DNA from: Alphaproteobacteria bacterium
Lineage (GTDB): Bacteria; Pseudomonadota; Alphaproteobacteria; Rhizobiales; Beijerinckiaceae
Length of the DNA stretch: 64,000 nt
Reading direction: 5' to 3'
Assembly (NCBI GenBank): GCA_016869555.1
Contig: VGDY01000002.1
Span: 1-64,000, forward strand
Part shown: piece after piece, positions 39,600-49,615 of the stretch
How positions within the stretch are numbered: position 1 is the stretch's first letter
Layout of the letters: every line of letters begins with the position of its first letter
The notes under the pieces: model-generated
What the model saw: only the letters and a program-made list of their open reading frames with translations
Database searches by the model: none
What the model was told of the DNA's origin: nothing
Made by a program: the position numbers and the translations under genes

Positions 39600-40307
39600 C
39601 TAGGCCCGCTCGAAGCGCATGAGATGGTGCCAGCGATGCGGGACGTCGCCGGACAGGCGCTTGAGGCCCGCCGCACGCGCCTGTCGCTCCAGAAGCGACA
39701 ATGGCTCGGGGAAGTCGCTGCTCGAAATATGCTCGTAAACCGCGTCCTTTTCGGCGCGCGAAAGGCCGGTCCAATCCTTTTCGATCCAATCGAAATAATG
39801 TTTCAGATAATCCTCGCGGCTTTCGTCCTCCTCGCGCATCGTGTCGACGAGCAACAGCACGCCGCCGGGCGCGAGCGCGCGCGACGCGCGTCGGAAGAAT
39901 TCCGCTTTGTTCTCGGTCGACAGGTGATGCAGAACGAAACTGCTGTGAAGGACATCATAGGAGACGCCGTCGGAAAGAGCCGACAGCATGTCGCTGTGCG
40001 CGAGCTGCACGGGGCATGGCAGAGATTTCAGATTTTCGGCCGCGCGCGCGAGCGCGGTCTCCGAAAGATCGATCCCCTTGTAGCTCGACGGCGGGATGCG
40101 GCGCAGGATCGGCGCAAAGACATGCGCATCGCCGCAACCGAGATCGAGCAGGGAAAAGTCGCCGCCCTGGAATTGGCCGCGCAGGGCGCGCTCGACCTCG
40201 TCGCCGAGCGCCGCGTGAAACATGAAATCCTTGACGACGACTTTCTCATAGGTATCCCAGAGATCGAAAATCTCGCCTGAGTATGCGCTCTTTACATCGG
40301 CGTCCAT
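39600..40307 (-). CDS. Class I SAM-dependent methyltransferase
   Basis: LLDLGCGDAHVFAPILRRI motif I, VLHSSFVLHHLSTENKAEFFRRASRALAPGGVLLLVD. Confidence 0.82.
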   Translation of the reverse strand: MDADVKSAYSGEIFDLWDTYEKVVVKDFMFHAALGDEVERALRGQFQGGDFSLLDLGCGDAHVFAPILRRIPPSSYKGIDLSETALARAAENLKSLPCPVQLAHSDMLSALSDGVSYDVLHSSFVLHHLSTENKAEFFRRASRALAPGGVLLLVDTMREEDESREDYLKHYFDWIEKDWTGLSRAEKDAVYEHISSSDFPEPLSLLERQARAAGLKRLSGDVPHRWHHLMRFERA

Positions 40308-40327
40308 GAGCCAGCCTTTTTGTCGAT

Positions 40328-41179
40328 TCACTTGAGAGCGAAGCCCAATGCGTTAAGGGCTTCGCGCATGCGGTCGCGACCGCTCAACGCTTCCGCCCCG
40401 CGCACCCGCGACAGCGCCTGACGAATCCACCCCTGATCCGGCAGGCCCTGCTCCTTCTGGAAGTCCTTGAACTTTTCATCGAGCGTTTCGATCGCCTCGC
40501 GCTGCGCCTCACCCCATGCATATTGTTCGTGATGGAGCACGGCCGCCTGACCAAGGCGAGGCTTGACGGCCGCGTTGGCGGCCGGATCGGGAACGCCGAC
40601 AACCATGCCGAAAACGGCGAAGACGTTCGGCGGCAGGTTCAATTCCTTGGCGACCTCTTCCGGCTTGTTGCGCATCGCGCCGATATAGCAGCAGCCAAGA
40701 CCGATCGATTCAAGCGCGGTGACGGCGTTCTGCGCGGCGAGCGCGGCGTCGACGACGCCGGTGAGAAAGATTTCGAGATAAGGCAGCGCCGCCGCGTCGC
40801 GCCCCCTTTCGCGCCCGAGGTTTTCCAATCGCGCGAGATCGCAGAGCCAGACGAGGAACAGCGGGCAGCCGCGAATATGCTTCTGTCCGCCGGCGAGATC
40901 GGCGAGACGGGTCTTGCGCGCCTCGTCCTGCACCGCGACGACGCTCCAGACTTGCAGATTCGACGATGTCGACGCCGACTGCGCGGCCGCGACGATGATC
41001 TCCAGCGCGCCTTCGGGCAGCGGCTGATGCAGGAAATTGCGATGCGAGCGATGCGCGAGAATAAGGTCGAGCGTGTCGTTCCACTGCGTCGGTTTTGGCG
41101 AATCGTCGCGGCGATAGCGCTCAAACATCGCCGCCGCGCCGCGCGGGTCGATGGGCTCCGGGCTTAAAGGCTTGTTCAT
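40328..41179 (-). CDS. Nitroreductase family protein
   Basis: LAHRSHRNFLHQPLPEGALEIIVAAAQSASTSSNLQVWSVVAVQDEARK; GLGCCYIGAMRNKPEEVAKELNLP. Confidence 0.88.
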   Translation of the reverse strand: MNKPLSPEPIDPRGAAAMFERYRRDDSPKPTQWNDTLDLILAHRSHRNFLHQPLPEGALEIIVAAAQSASTSSNLQVWSVVAVQDEARKTRLADLAGGQKHIRGCPLFLVWLCDLARLENLGRERGRDAAALPYLEIFLTGVVDAALAAQNAVTALESIGLGCCYIGAMRNKPEEVAKELNLPPNVFAVFGMVVGVPDPAANAAVKPRLGQAAVLHHEQYAWGEAQREAIETLDEKFKDFQKEQGLPDQGWIRQALSRVRGAEALSGRDRMREALNALGFALK

Positions 41180-41268
41180 GGGCTTCCCTTAGGCGCGTTG
41201 CCCGGCTGGCGCAACACTCCGCATCTACGCTTTATTGACTTTCATGTATATTATGGACATATACAAAA

Positions 41269-41571
41269 ATGGTCAATTTCGAGCATGTCGCCGGGTTCGA
41301 ATGGGATCAGGACAATGCGCGCAAAAGCATCGAAAAGCACGGCGTCAGCCAAGCGGAGGCCGAGCAGATTTTCGCCAATGAGCCGCTGATCATGACGGAC
41401 GATTTGGCGCACAATGCGAGGGAGCCGCGCTATCACGCGCTCGGTCGAACGGATGCAACGCGGTTGCTGCATGTCACATTCACGCTCCGCTCTAACGGGA
41501 CGCGCATTCGAATCATCTCCGCGCGCGACATGAGCCGCAAGGAACGGTTACGCTATGAGCAAGACGATTAA
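41269..41571 (+). CDS. brnT: BrnT-family ribonuclease toxin
   Basis: FEWDQDNARKSIEKHGVSQAEAEQIF ... GRTDATRLLHVTFTLRSNGTRIRIISARDMSRKERLRYE. Confidence 0.9.
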   Translation: MVNFEHVAGFEWDQDNARKSIEKHGVSQAEAEQIFANEPLIMTDDLAHNAREPRYHALGRTDATRLLHVTFTLRSNGTRIRIISARDMSRKERLRYEQDD

Positions 41572-41815
41572 GCCGCTCCCGACTTTTGCAACGGAAGCGG
41601 AGGAACGCGCCTATTGGGAGCGTCACGACTCGGCGGAACATGTCGACTGGAGCAAGGCGAAGCGCGTTCGGATGCCGAATCTCAAGCCTTCGACGACGTC
41701 GATTTCCCTGCGGCTTCCGGTCGGTCTGCTGGAGCAGATCAAGATCGCCGCCAACAAACGCGACGTGCCCTATCAGTCGCTCATCAAGATCTGGCTCGCC
41801 GAGAAGGTCCGCTGA
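41555..41815 (+). CDS. brnA: BrnA-family antitoxin
   Basis: EERAYWERHDSAEHVDWSKAKRVRMPNLKPSTTSISLRLPVGLLEQIKIAANKRDVPYQSLIKIWLAEKV; 17-nt overlap with brnT. Confidence 0.88.
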   Translation: MSKTIKPLPTFATEAEERAYWERHDSAEHVDWSKAKRVRMPNLKPSTTSISLRLPVGLLEQIKIAANKRDVPYQSLIKIWLAEKVR

Positions 41816-41816
41816 C

Positions 41817-43091
41817 TTACACCCGCCTCGGCACGAGGATCGCACGAAAATCATTGACATTGGTGCGCGTCGGCCTGGTCACGATGAGGTCGCCGAGCTT
41901 CTCGAAGGCGGTGTAGGCGTCATTGTTGGCGAAATGCGCCTTCAGATCGACGCCCGCTTTTTTTGCGCGCGCGAATGAATCCGCCGTCATGATCGCGCCG
42001 GCGTTGTCTTCGCTGCCGTCGATGCCGTCGGTGTCGCAGGCGATCGCCGAAATGCCGCCGAAGCCTTCGAGCGCGAGCGTCAGACCCAGCAAGAACTCGG
42101 CGTCGCGTCCGCCGCGCCCCTTGCCGCGCACGGTGACGGTCGTCTCGCCGCCGGAGATGATCGCGACAGGCGGCTCAAAGGGCTGGCCATGAAGCGCGAT
42201 CTGCTTGGCGACGCCAGCGTGAACCAGCGCCACGTCGCGCGATTCGCCTTCAAGATCGCCGAGAATGCAGGGGGTGAACCCCGCCGCTTTGGCGACCGCC
42301 GCGGCCGCGTCGAGCGAACCTTGCGGCGTGGCGATGAGGATGTTCTGCACTTTTTCAAAAATGGCGTCGCCGGGCTTGGGCGTTTCGCATGCGCTCTCTT
42401 GCAGATGCGCCAGCACCGCCGCCGGTGCGTCGATCTTATATTTGGCGATGACGGCGAGAGCGTCTTCGCGCGTCGTCGGATCGGGAACCGTCGGGCCGGA
42501 GGCGATCACCGAGAGATCGTCGTTCGGCACGTCGGAGATCATCAGCGCCACGACGCGCGCCGGCGCGGCGGCGCGGGCGAGACGCCCGCCCTTGATGGCG
42601 GAGAGATGCTTGCGCACGCAATTCATCTCGGAGATGTTCGCGCCGCTCTTTAAGAGCGCCTTGTTCACCGCCTGCTTTTCCTCAAGCGTGATGCCCTCGG
42701 CCGGCAGCGCCATCAAGGCGGAGCCCCCGCCGGAAATCAGCGCGAGAACGAGATCGTCTTGCGAAAGCCCCTGCACTTTCTGCAAAATGCGCTTCGCGGC
42801 CTCGCGCCCGGCGGCGTCCGGCACCGGATGCGAGGCTTCGATCACTTCGATCTGTTTCGTCGGCGCGCCATGTTCGTAGCGCGTGACGACGAGCCCTTCG
42901 AGCGGGCCGCGCCAATGGGCTTCGACCGCCGCCGCCATTGAAGCCGCCGCCTTGCCGGCGCCGACGACGATGGTGCGGCCTTTCGGCGGCGCGATCTTCG
43001 CCAGATGCGGCGGCAGGCAAACCGCAGGCGATGCGGCGCCGACGGCGGCGTCGAACATCGCGCGGAGGAGTTGGCGGTGGTCTTGGGACAT
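41817..43091 (-). CDS. gck: Glycerate 2-kinase (MOFRL/DUF4147 family)
   Basis: VVGAGKAAASMAAAVEAHW, SGGGSALMALPAEGITLEEKQAVNKALLKSGANISEMNCVRKHLSAIKGGRLA, DTDGIDGSEDNAGA. Confidence 0.92.
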   Translation of the reverse strand: MSQDHRQLLRAMFDAAVGAASPAVCLPPHLAKIAPPKGRTIVVGAGKAAASMAAAVEAHWRGPLEGLVVTRYEHGAPTKQIEVIEASHPVPDAAGREAAKRILQKVQGLSQDDLVLALISGGGSALMALPAEGITLEEKQAVNKALLKSGANISEMNCVRKHLSAIKGGRLARAAAPARVVALMISDVPNDDLSVIASGPTVPDPTTREDALAVIAKYKIDAPAAVLAHLQESACETPKPGDAIFEKVQNILIATPQGSLDAAAAVAKAAGFTPCILGDLEGESRDVALVHAGVAKQIALHGQPFEPPVAIISGGETTVTVRGKGRGGRDAEFLLGLTLALEGFGGISAIACDTDGIDGSEDNAGAIMTADSFARAKKAGVDLKAHFANNDAYTAFEKLGDLIVTRPTRTNVNDFRAILVPRRV

Positions 43092-43125
43092 GGTGGGTTC
43101 CAGTTGCCAAAAGCGGTGGGGCATC

Positions 43126-43184
43126 TCCTTCTCCCGTAAGCGGGAGAAGGTGGCCCTCGCGTTAGCGAGGGTCGGATGAGGGCG
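43126..43184 (-). repeat. Palindromic repeat family C, copy 1 (inverted relative to copy 2)
   Basis: CTTCTCCCGTAAGCGGGAGAAGGTGGCCCTCGCGTTAGCGAGGGTCGGATGAGGGCG. Confidence 0.9.
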
Positions 43185-43556
43185 TTACGGCTCGCATCCG
43201 CCTTTTTCTAAGGCCTCGCGAATGCGATCAAGCGGAATATTTCCGCCGCCGATGACAGTCTCATTGTCGAACCGGAGAACCCGATACCCTTGTCCGCGAA
43301 GCCAAGCGTCGCGTACAGCGTCGTGTTGCTTCTGATCGTCTTTGTCGTGCGGCAGACCGTCGAGTTCGACGACGAGACGATGTTCGATGCAAAGAAAATC
43401 GACGACATATTTGCCGATCGGAACCTGTCTGCGAAATTTGAGTCCGTCGAGGCCTGAGCCGCGCAAAGACCGCCACAGGATTTCCTCGGCGACAGTCATA
43501 TTGCGCCGAAGTTTACGCGCGAAGTCGGTCTGAGATTTCGAAACCAGCGCAGGCAT
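43185..43556 (-). CDS. DUF559 (Vsr-like/PD-(D/E)XK) endonuclease-domain protein
   Basis: ARKLRRNMTVAEEILWRSLRGSGLDGLKFRRQVPIGKYVVDFLCIEHRLVVELDGLPHDKDDQKQHDAVRDAWLRGQGYRVLRF. Confidence 0.92.
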   Translation of the reverse strand: MPALVSKSQTDFARKLRRNMTVAEEILWRSLRGSGLDGLKFRRQVPIGKYVVDFLCIEHRLVVELDGLPHDKDDQKQHDAVRDAWLRGQGYRVLRFDNETVIGGGNIPLDRIREALEKGGCEP

Positions 43557-43572
43557 CGGTCAATCCAATGGC

Positions 43573-43627
43573 CCTCATCCGACCCGGCTTCGCCGGGCCA
43601 CCTTCTCCCGCAAGCGGGAGAAGGGTA
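43573..43627 (+). repeat. Palindromic repeat family C, copy 2
   Basis: CCCTCATCCGACCCGGCTTCGCCGGGCCACCTTCTCCCGCAAGCGGGAGAAGGG. Confidence 0.9.
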
Positions 43628-43646
43628 AGCCCGGCGCCGTCGCCCT

Positions 43647-44618
43647 TTACGCCGCCATCGCGTTGGCCTTCTCGATCAGCGCTTCGGCCATGCGGATCGA
43701 GGCGATGTCGATCAGACGGCCGTCGAGCGAGACCGCGCCCTTGCCTTCCTTGGCGGCCTGCGCCATCGCGTCGAGAATGCGGCGCGCCTTGGTCACCTCC
43801 GCCTCGGACGGCGTGAACACCTGATTGGCGAGTTCGATCTGCGAGGGATGGATCGCCCACTTGCCTTCATAGCCGAGCACCGCGGCGCGCTTGGCGGCGG
43901 CGATATAGCCGTCCGGATCGCCGAAGTCGCCGAACGGACCGTCGATCGGACGCAGGCCATAGGCGCGGCAGGCGACCATCATCCGAGTCTGCGCCGCATG
44001 CCACTGATCGGCCCAGTAGTATTCGCGATTGCCGCTGGCGTCCTTGTCGGTGAGCACGCCGTAATCCGGATTGACGCCGCCGATGACGGTGGTGCGGGCG
44101 CGGGTCGACGCCGCATAGTCGGCGACGCCGAAGGACATCGCCTCAAGGCGCTTGGACGATTGCGCGATCGCTTCGACATTGGCCATGCCGAGCGCGGTCT
44201 CGATCAGGATTTCGATGCCGATCTTCTTGGTGCGCTTCTTATATTGCTCGATCTGCGTGATCATCATGTCGATCGCATAGACGTCGGCCGGAACGCCGAC
44301 CTTCGGGATCAGCACGATGTCGAGGCGCGGACAGTTCTCGAGAACGTCGACGACGTCGCGATAGCAATATTGCGTGTCGAGACCGTTGATGCGCAACGTC
44401 ATCACCTTCTTGCCCCAGTCGATGTCGTTGAGGCCCTGGATGATGTTCTTGCGCGCCTGTTCCTTGTCGTCGGGCGCGACGGCGTCCTCGAGATCAAGGA
44501 AAATCTGATCGGCCTTGGACTGCGCGGCCTTTTCGAACATGCCCGGCGCGGAGCCCGGCACGGCGAGTTCCGAGCGATGGAGACGCGGCGTCGCCTGCTC
44601 GATTAAAGTGAAGCTCAT
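43647..44618 (-). CDS. mcl: Malyl-CoA lyase
   Basis: RLHRSELAVPGSAPGMFEKAAQSKADQIFLDLEDAVAPDDKEQARKNIIQGLN; GKWAIHPSQIELANQVFTPSEAEV. Confidence 0.95.
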   Translation of the reverse strand: MSFTLIEQATPRLHRSELAVPGSAPGMFEKAAQSKADQIFLDLEDAVAPDDKEQARKNIIQGLNDIDWGKKVMTLRINGLDTQYCYRDVVDVLENCPRLDIVLIPKVGVPADVYAIDMMITQIEQYKKRTKKIGIEILIETALGMANVEAIAQSSKRLEAMSFGVADYAASTRARTTVIGGVNPDYGVLTDKDASGNREYYWADQWHAAQTRMMVACRAYGLRPIDGPFGDFGDPDGYIAAAKRAAVLGYEGKWAIHPSQIELANQVFTPSEAEVTKARRILDAMAQAAKEGKGAVSLDGRLIDIASIRMAEALIEKANAMAA

Positions 44619-44640
44619 AACTTTACCCCTTCCTGTTGAA

Positions 44641-47397
44641 TTAGCCTGTGGCGCCCAAGCCGGCGGCGATGCAGCTGATCGAGAGCAGAAGAGGCACTTT
44701 GACGGCCTCTTTCTCCGCTTCGTCCTTTGCCTCGCGGAACCGGCGAAGCAGCGCCACCTGCTCGCGATTGACCTCGTTGATGGTCTGCAGGCGATGCGAC
44801 AGCCGCGCCTGATATTCCTTGAAACGATCCGCCAGTTCGACGCCGCCGGCGACTCGCAGGACCATCTCGCGCGTTAAAGCGAATTCCTCTTCGATCGCCT
44901 TGAAGATTTTGGTTCGCACCGCTTCATCCGCGACAAGTCCGGCGTATTGCCTGGCGATCGAGAGATCGACAAGCGCGAGCGTCTTCTCGACCTCGTCGAT
45001 AATGAGCCGGAACATGCGCGAATCTTCGAACATGCGGCGCAGCAGCTCCATGCCGCGCTCGTCCCGCACGTCGACGAAATTCTTGAGCCCCGAGCCGACG
45101 CCGTACCAGCCGGTGATCGAATGGCGGTTCTGCGCCCAGGCGAAGACCCAGGGAATCGCGCGCAAATCCGCGAGGCTCTTGGCGCCGAAGCGCCGCGCCG
45201 GCCGCGAGCCGATATTGAGCAGCGAAATCTCTTCGAGCGGACTCGCCGCCTGAAAGTAAGCGACAAGATCCGGATCGCCGATGAATTTGGCGTATGCGGC
45301 GAAAGAGGCGCCGGAAATTTCTTCAAGCGCCTCGTCGAACTCGGCGTGCGGCGCCAGCGCTTCCTCGCGCTCGGACTTCAACGCATGCTGAAACACGGAA
45401 GAGGCCAAAAGCTCCATCTGATACGCCGCGGTGCCGCGATTGGCGTATTTGAACGATACGACTTCGCCCTGTTCGGTGACGCGAAAACGGCCGCGGATGG
45501 AGCCCGCCGGCTGCGCCGCGATCGCATGGCCGGTCGGCGCGCCGCCGCGCGACACCGAGCCGCCGCGTCCGTGGAAGAAGGCGATGGCGACGCCCTGCTC
45601 GCGTCCGACTTGAGCAAGGCGCGCCTGAGCCTTGAACAGCTCCCAGTTCGACGACAGAAAGCCGCCGTCCTTATTCGAGTCGGAATAGCCGATCATCACC
45701 TCTTGCAGATTGCCCTGCCAGCGGGTCGAGCGGCGCACCACCGGAACCTGCAACAGATCGCGCATGATCGCCGGCGCAGCGCGCAGATCGCCGATCGTCT
45801 CGAAGAGCGGCACGATCGGCAGCGTCAGAATCTCGACGCCGGGCTCATCGAGGAACAGCCCCGCCTCCTTGGCGAGGAGATAAACGCCGAGCACATCGAC
45901 CGCCGAGCGGGTCATCGACAGGATGAATCCGCCGAAGGCTTCGCGATCGAGCTGCTGACGCATCTCGGCGACGACCTCGAACATTTCGATGACGTCGCGC
46001 GTATCGGCGGACAGCTTATCGCGCGGGACCGGCGTCGTTCGCGGCTTGGCAAGTTCGGCGAGCAGAAAGGCGCGCCATTCGGGCGACTCAGGATCGGGCG
46101 GCGTCTCTCCGCCAGTCTTGATGCGCCAAAGCTCTTCGAGCGCCTGGGTGGTGCGCGTCGTGTTCTGTCGGATGTCGAGGCGCACCGTGCTGAAGCGGAA
46201 GATTTCCACCGCGCGGCGCAAGGGCCGCACGAGATCGGTCGCCAGCGCATCGCTCTTGGCTTCAACCAGCGCCTTTTCCAGCGTCAGCAGATCGGCGATC
46301 AGCTCGTCGGCGCTCGCATAACGCGGACCTGTCGCCGGCTCGCCGGTCACGGCGCGCAACGTCTGATCGAGCTTGCGCAGGATCGTGGTGACGAATTGGC
46401 GATAGGGCTCATTCTGGTTACGGGCCTCGATCGCGGCGCCATCCGGCAGCGCAGTGAGACGTTCGGCAAGTTCCTCGCGGAATGATGCGGGAATATCGGC
46501 GGCGCGCTGACTGATCGACAGCATGCGCGCGAGATCGACGACGCGGGTTCGATAATAGTTCAAGCTCGCCGATGCGTTTTCGCGCATCGTGCGGCGCGTC
46601 ACGTCATTCGTCACGAAGGGATTGCCGTCGCGGTCGCCGCCGATCCAGGAGCCGAACTGGAAAAAAGGCGCGACGTCGAACGTCTCATTGGGATAGTGGC
46701 GTCCCAGCGCGCGTTCGCAGGTCGACAAAAGCTCGGGCGCGAGATCGAACAGGCTCTCGTGAAAGAAGTGCTGACCCCAGGCGACTTCCTGATCGACGGT
46801 CGGCTTTTCGAGATGCAATTCGCCGGTGAGCCATAAAAGCTCGATCTGATCGTAGATCGCTTTCACCAGCGCTTCGCGCTCGCGGTCGGTCCAGCGGGTC
46901 GATTCGAGTTCGCGCATCAAGAGATAGATGCGGCGATATTTCTCTAAGATCGAAACCCGCTTCGCCTCGGTCGGATGGGCGGTGATCACGGGACGAATGC
47001 GCAGCGTGTGCAGTTGCGCGCGTATTTCGTCTGGGGCGACGCCTGAGGCCGCGGCGCTCGACAACACATAGTCGAACGTGCCGAGCAGCTTGTCGTGGCC
47101 CTTCTCGCGCTCGATCCGGCGGCGCCGGCGCATGGCGTAGGCCTGCTCGGCGATGGAGACAAGCTGAAACAGGATGCCCTGCGCCTGAAGCGCGCGCGCC
47201 ATCTGGCGTGGCTCCAGACCTGCGCCCGCCTTGGAGTCGCGCACGACGGTCTCGATCTCCGGCGTGTGTCGGCGAATGACGGTGAGCAATTGCTCGCGCA
47301 GAAAGGCGGACGCTTCGGTGACCGAACGAGTCGCATAAGCAGACGGCAGGCCGGTCGAAGACGGGCTCCTCAATGTCTGGGTCTCGGCGGTCATCAA
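44641..47397 (-). CDS. ppc: Phosphoenolpyruvate carboxylase
   Basis: VITAHPTEAKRVSILEKYR, FFHGRGGSVSRGGAPTGHAIAAQPAGSIRGRFRVTEQGEV, WVFAWAQNRHSITGWYGVGSGL. Confidence 0.96.
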   Translation of the reverse strand: MMTAETQTLRSPSSTGLPSAYATRSVTEASAFLREQLLTVIRRHTPEIETVVRDSKAGAGLEPRQMARALQAQGILFQLVSIAEQAYAMRRRRRIEREKGHDKLLGTFDYVLSSAAASGVAPDEIRAQLHTLRIRPVITAHPTEAKRVSILEKYRRIYLLMRELESTRWTDREREALVKAIYDQIELLWLTGELHLEKPTVDQEVAWGQHFFHESLFDLAPELLSTCERALGRHYPNETFDVAPFFQFGSWIGGDRDGNPFVTNDVTRRTMRENASASLNYYRTRVVDLARMLSISQRAADIPASFREELAERLTALPDGAAIEARNQNEPYRQFVTTILRKLDQTLRAVTGEPATGPRYASADELIADLLTLEKALVEAKSDALATDLVRPLRRAVEIFRFSTVRLDIRQNTTRTTQALEELWRIKTGGETPPDPESPEWRAFLLAELAKPRTTPVPRDKLSADTRDVIEMFEVVAEMRQQLDREAFGGFILSMTRSAVDVLGVYLLAKEAGLFLDEPGVEILTLPIVPLFETIGDLRAAPAIMRDLLQVPVVRRSTRWQGNLQEVMIGYSDSNKDGGFLSSNWELFKAQARLAQVGREQGVAIAFFHGRGGSVSRGGAPTGHAIAAQPAGSIRGRFRVTEQGEVVSFKYANRGTAAYQMELLASSVFQHALKSEREEALAPHAEFDEALEEISGASFAAYAKFIGDPDLVAYFQAASPLEEISLLNIGSRPARRFGAKSLADLRAIPWVFAWAQNRHSITGWYGVGSGLKNFVDVRDERGMELLRRMFEDSRMFRLIIDEVEKTLALVDLSIARQYAGLVADEAVRTKIFKAIEEEFALTREMVLRVAGGVELADRFKEYQARLSHRLQTINEVNREQVALLRRFREAKDEAEKEAVKVPLLLSISCIAAGLGATG

Positions 47398-47489
47398 AAC
47401 TCCTTAGGCGCTTGCGCGTCCAGGACGAACGGCTGTCGTGACATAGGACGCACGTCGACGCCCGGCGGCGCCGACGTAGACTGTATGCC

Positions 47490-48377
47490 TCAAGCGCCCT
47501 GCATGACTTTGGCGACGGTCGATCCGAATTCGGCCGGGCTCGGCGCGACGGTGAGACCGTAGGACTTCATGATCTCGGTTTTTTCCGCGGCGCTGTCGCC
47601 GGTCGCGGAAATGATCGCCCCGGCGTGTCCCATGCGGCGTCCCTTCGGGGCGGTGAGGCCGGCGACGAAGCCGATCACCGGCTTGGAGAAATTCTCCTTG
47701 ATCCAGGCGGAGGCCTCGGCCTCCTGCGGACCGCCGATCTCGCCGATGATGAGCACCGCTTTGGTCTCCGGGTCTTTGTCGAAAAGCACCAGATGGTCGA
47801 GGAACGACGAGCCGTTGATCGGATCGCCGCCGATGCCCACCGACGTCGATATGCCGATGCCAAGCGCCTTCAGCTGCGACGCCGCTTCATAGCCGAGCGT
47901 GCCGGAGCGCGAGATCAGCCCCACCGAGCCCTGCTTGTAGATGTGGCCCGGCATGATGCCGAGCATCGCCTTGCCGGGCGAAATGATGCCGGCGCAATTG
48001 GGGCCGACCATCATCGGCCGTCGATCCTTCGGAAAGCGCAGGAAATAGCGCTTCACGCGCATCATGTCCTGCGCCGGAATGCCGTCGGTGATCGAGCAGA
48101 TCAGGCGGACGCCAGAATCTGCGGCCTCCATGATCGCGTCGGCGCAGAAGGCCGGCGCGACGAAGGTGATCGACGCCTGCGCGCCGGTTTCGCGCACCGC
48201 TTCGCGCACGGTGTTGAACACCGGCACGCCGTGATGAGTCTTGCCGCCCTTTCCGGGCGTGACGCCGGCGACGACATTGCTGCCGTAGTCGATCATCTCC
48301 TTGGTGTGGAAGCTGCCCTTGTCGCCGGTGATGCCCTGAACGAGGATCGGCGTCTTTTCGTCAATGAGAATGCTCAT
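47490..48377 (-). CDS. mtkB: Malate--CoA ligase subunit alpha (succinyl-CoA synthetase alpha-like)
   Basis: MSILIDEKTPILVQGITGDKGSFHTKEMIDYGSNVVAGVTPGKGGKTHHGVPVFNTV; GRRMGHAGAIIS; placement between mtkA-like gene and ppc. Confidence 0.92.
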   Translation of the reverse strand: MSILIDEKTPILVQGITGDKGSFHTKEMIDYGSNVVAGVTPGKGGKTHHGVPVFNTVREAVRETGAQASITFVAPAFCADAIMEAADSGVRLICSITDGIPAQDMMRVKRYFLRFPKDRRPMMVGPNCAGIISPGKAMLGIMPGHIYKQGSVGLISRSGTLGYEAASQLKALGIGISTSVGIGGDPINGSSFLDHLVLFDKDPETKAVLIIGEIGGPQEAEASAWIKENFSKPVIGFVAGLTAPKGRRMGHAGAIISATGDSAAEKTEIMKSYGLTVAPSPAEFGSTVAKVMQGA

Positions 48378-48394
48378 GTGTCGTTCTCCGGCGC

Positions 48395-49567
48395 TTATTT
48401 CGCGCCCTTGTAGGCGGCGACGGCCTTCTCGGCGGCTTCGGCGAGCGTGTCGGCCTGAATGATCGGAATGCCGCTCTCGGCGATGATCTTCTTGCCCGCT
48501 TCGACATTGGTGCCGGCGAGGCGCACGACGAGCGGCACGCCCTCGATCTTCTCGGCGCGCACCGCGTCGACGACGCCCTGAGCGACCCAGTCGCAACGGT
48601 TGATGCCGGCGAAGATGTTGACCAGCACGACTTTGACGCGCCGGTCGGACAGAACCAGGCGGAACGCCGTCGCGACGCGCTCGGGCGAAGCGCCGCCGCC
48701 AACGTCGAGGAAGTTCGCGGGATTGCCGCCGGCGTGCTTGATCATGTCCATCGTCGCCATGGCGAGCCCGGCGCCATTGACGATGCAGCCGATTTCGCCG
48801 TCAAGGCCGATATAGTTGAGCGCATGCTCCAGCGCCTGCGCCTCTCGCGGATCGCTCTGCGAGGGATCGTTCATGTCGACGATGTTGCGGCGGCGGAACA
48901 GCGCATTGTCGTCGAAGGACATTTTCGCGTCGAGCGCCAGCACCTTGTCGTCCTTGGTGACGACGAGCGGATTGATTTCGAGCATGGTCGCGTCATTGTC
49001 GCGGAAGGCGCGATAGGCGCCCATGATCGTTTTCACCGCGCGCGAGACCTGCTTGATGTTCAATCCAAGCTGAAAGGCGAGTTCGCGCGCCTGAAACTGC
49101 TGCAGGCCGACGGCGGGCTCGACGATCACCTGGAGCAGTTCGTCGGGCGTGTTCTTGGCGATCTCCTCGATCTCCATGCCGCCATGCTTCGAGGCGATGA
49201 CGCGCACGCGCTCCAATTTGCGATCGAGAACATAGCCCAGATAAAGCTCGCGCTCGAAAGGATCGGCGACTTCGACATAGACGCGCTGCACCGGCTTGCC
49301 CTCGGGTCCGGTCTGGGCGGTGACAAGCCGCTTGCCGAGAAGATCGCGCGCCGCCTGCTGCACTTCATGATAGGTGCGGCAGAGCTTGACGCCGCCCGCC
49401 TTGCCGCGCGCGCCGGCGTGAATCTGCGCCTTCACCACCCAATGCGAACCGCCGAGCTCGGTCGCGGCATAGACCGCCTGATCCGGGCTGAAGGCGACCG
49501 TGCCCGGTGGAATATCGACGCCGTGGCTCGCCAGAATTTCCTTGGCCTGATACTCGTGGACGTCCAT
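48395..49567 (-). CDS. mtkA: Malate--CoA ligase subunit beta (succinyl-CoA synthetase beta-like)
   Basis: [28 protein letters not shown]-grasp; [43 protein letters not shown]. Confidence 0.92.
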   Translation of the reverse strand: MDVHEYQAKEILASHGVDIPPGTVAFSPDQAVYAATELGGSHWVVKAQIHAGARGKAGGVKLCRTYHEVQQAARDLLGKRLVTAQTGPEGKPVQRVYVEVADPFERELYLGYVLDRKLERVRVIASKHGGMEIEEIAKNTPDELLQVIVEPAVGLQQFQARELAFQLGLNIKQVSRAVKTIMGAYRAFRDNDATMLEINPLVVTKDDKVLALDAKMSFDDNALFRRRNIVDMNDPSQSDPREAQALEHALNYIGLDGEIGCIVNGAGLAMATMDMIKHAGGNPANFLDVGGGASPERVATAFRLVLSDRRVKVVLVNIFAGINRCDWVAQGVVDAVRAEKIEGVPLVVRLAGTNVEAGKKIIAESGIPIIQADTLAEAAEKAVAAYKGAK

Positions 49568-49615
49568 GTCAGTCCTCTCCTCGCAATTGCGGCGCGGCTT
49601 GCTCAGCTATCTTGC

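Noticed and set aside
44947-46485. 512-aa plus-strand ORF opposite ppc
   Set aside because: Antisense shadow frame of PEP carboxylase.
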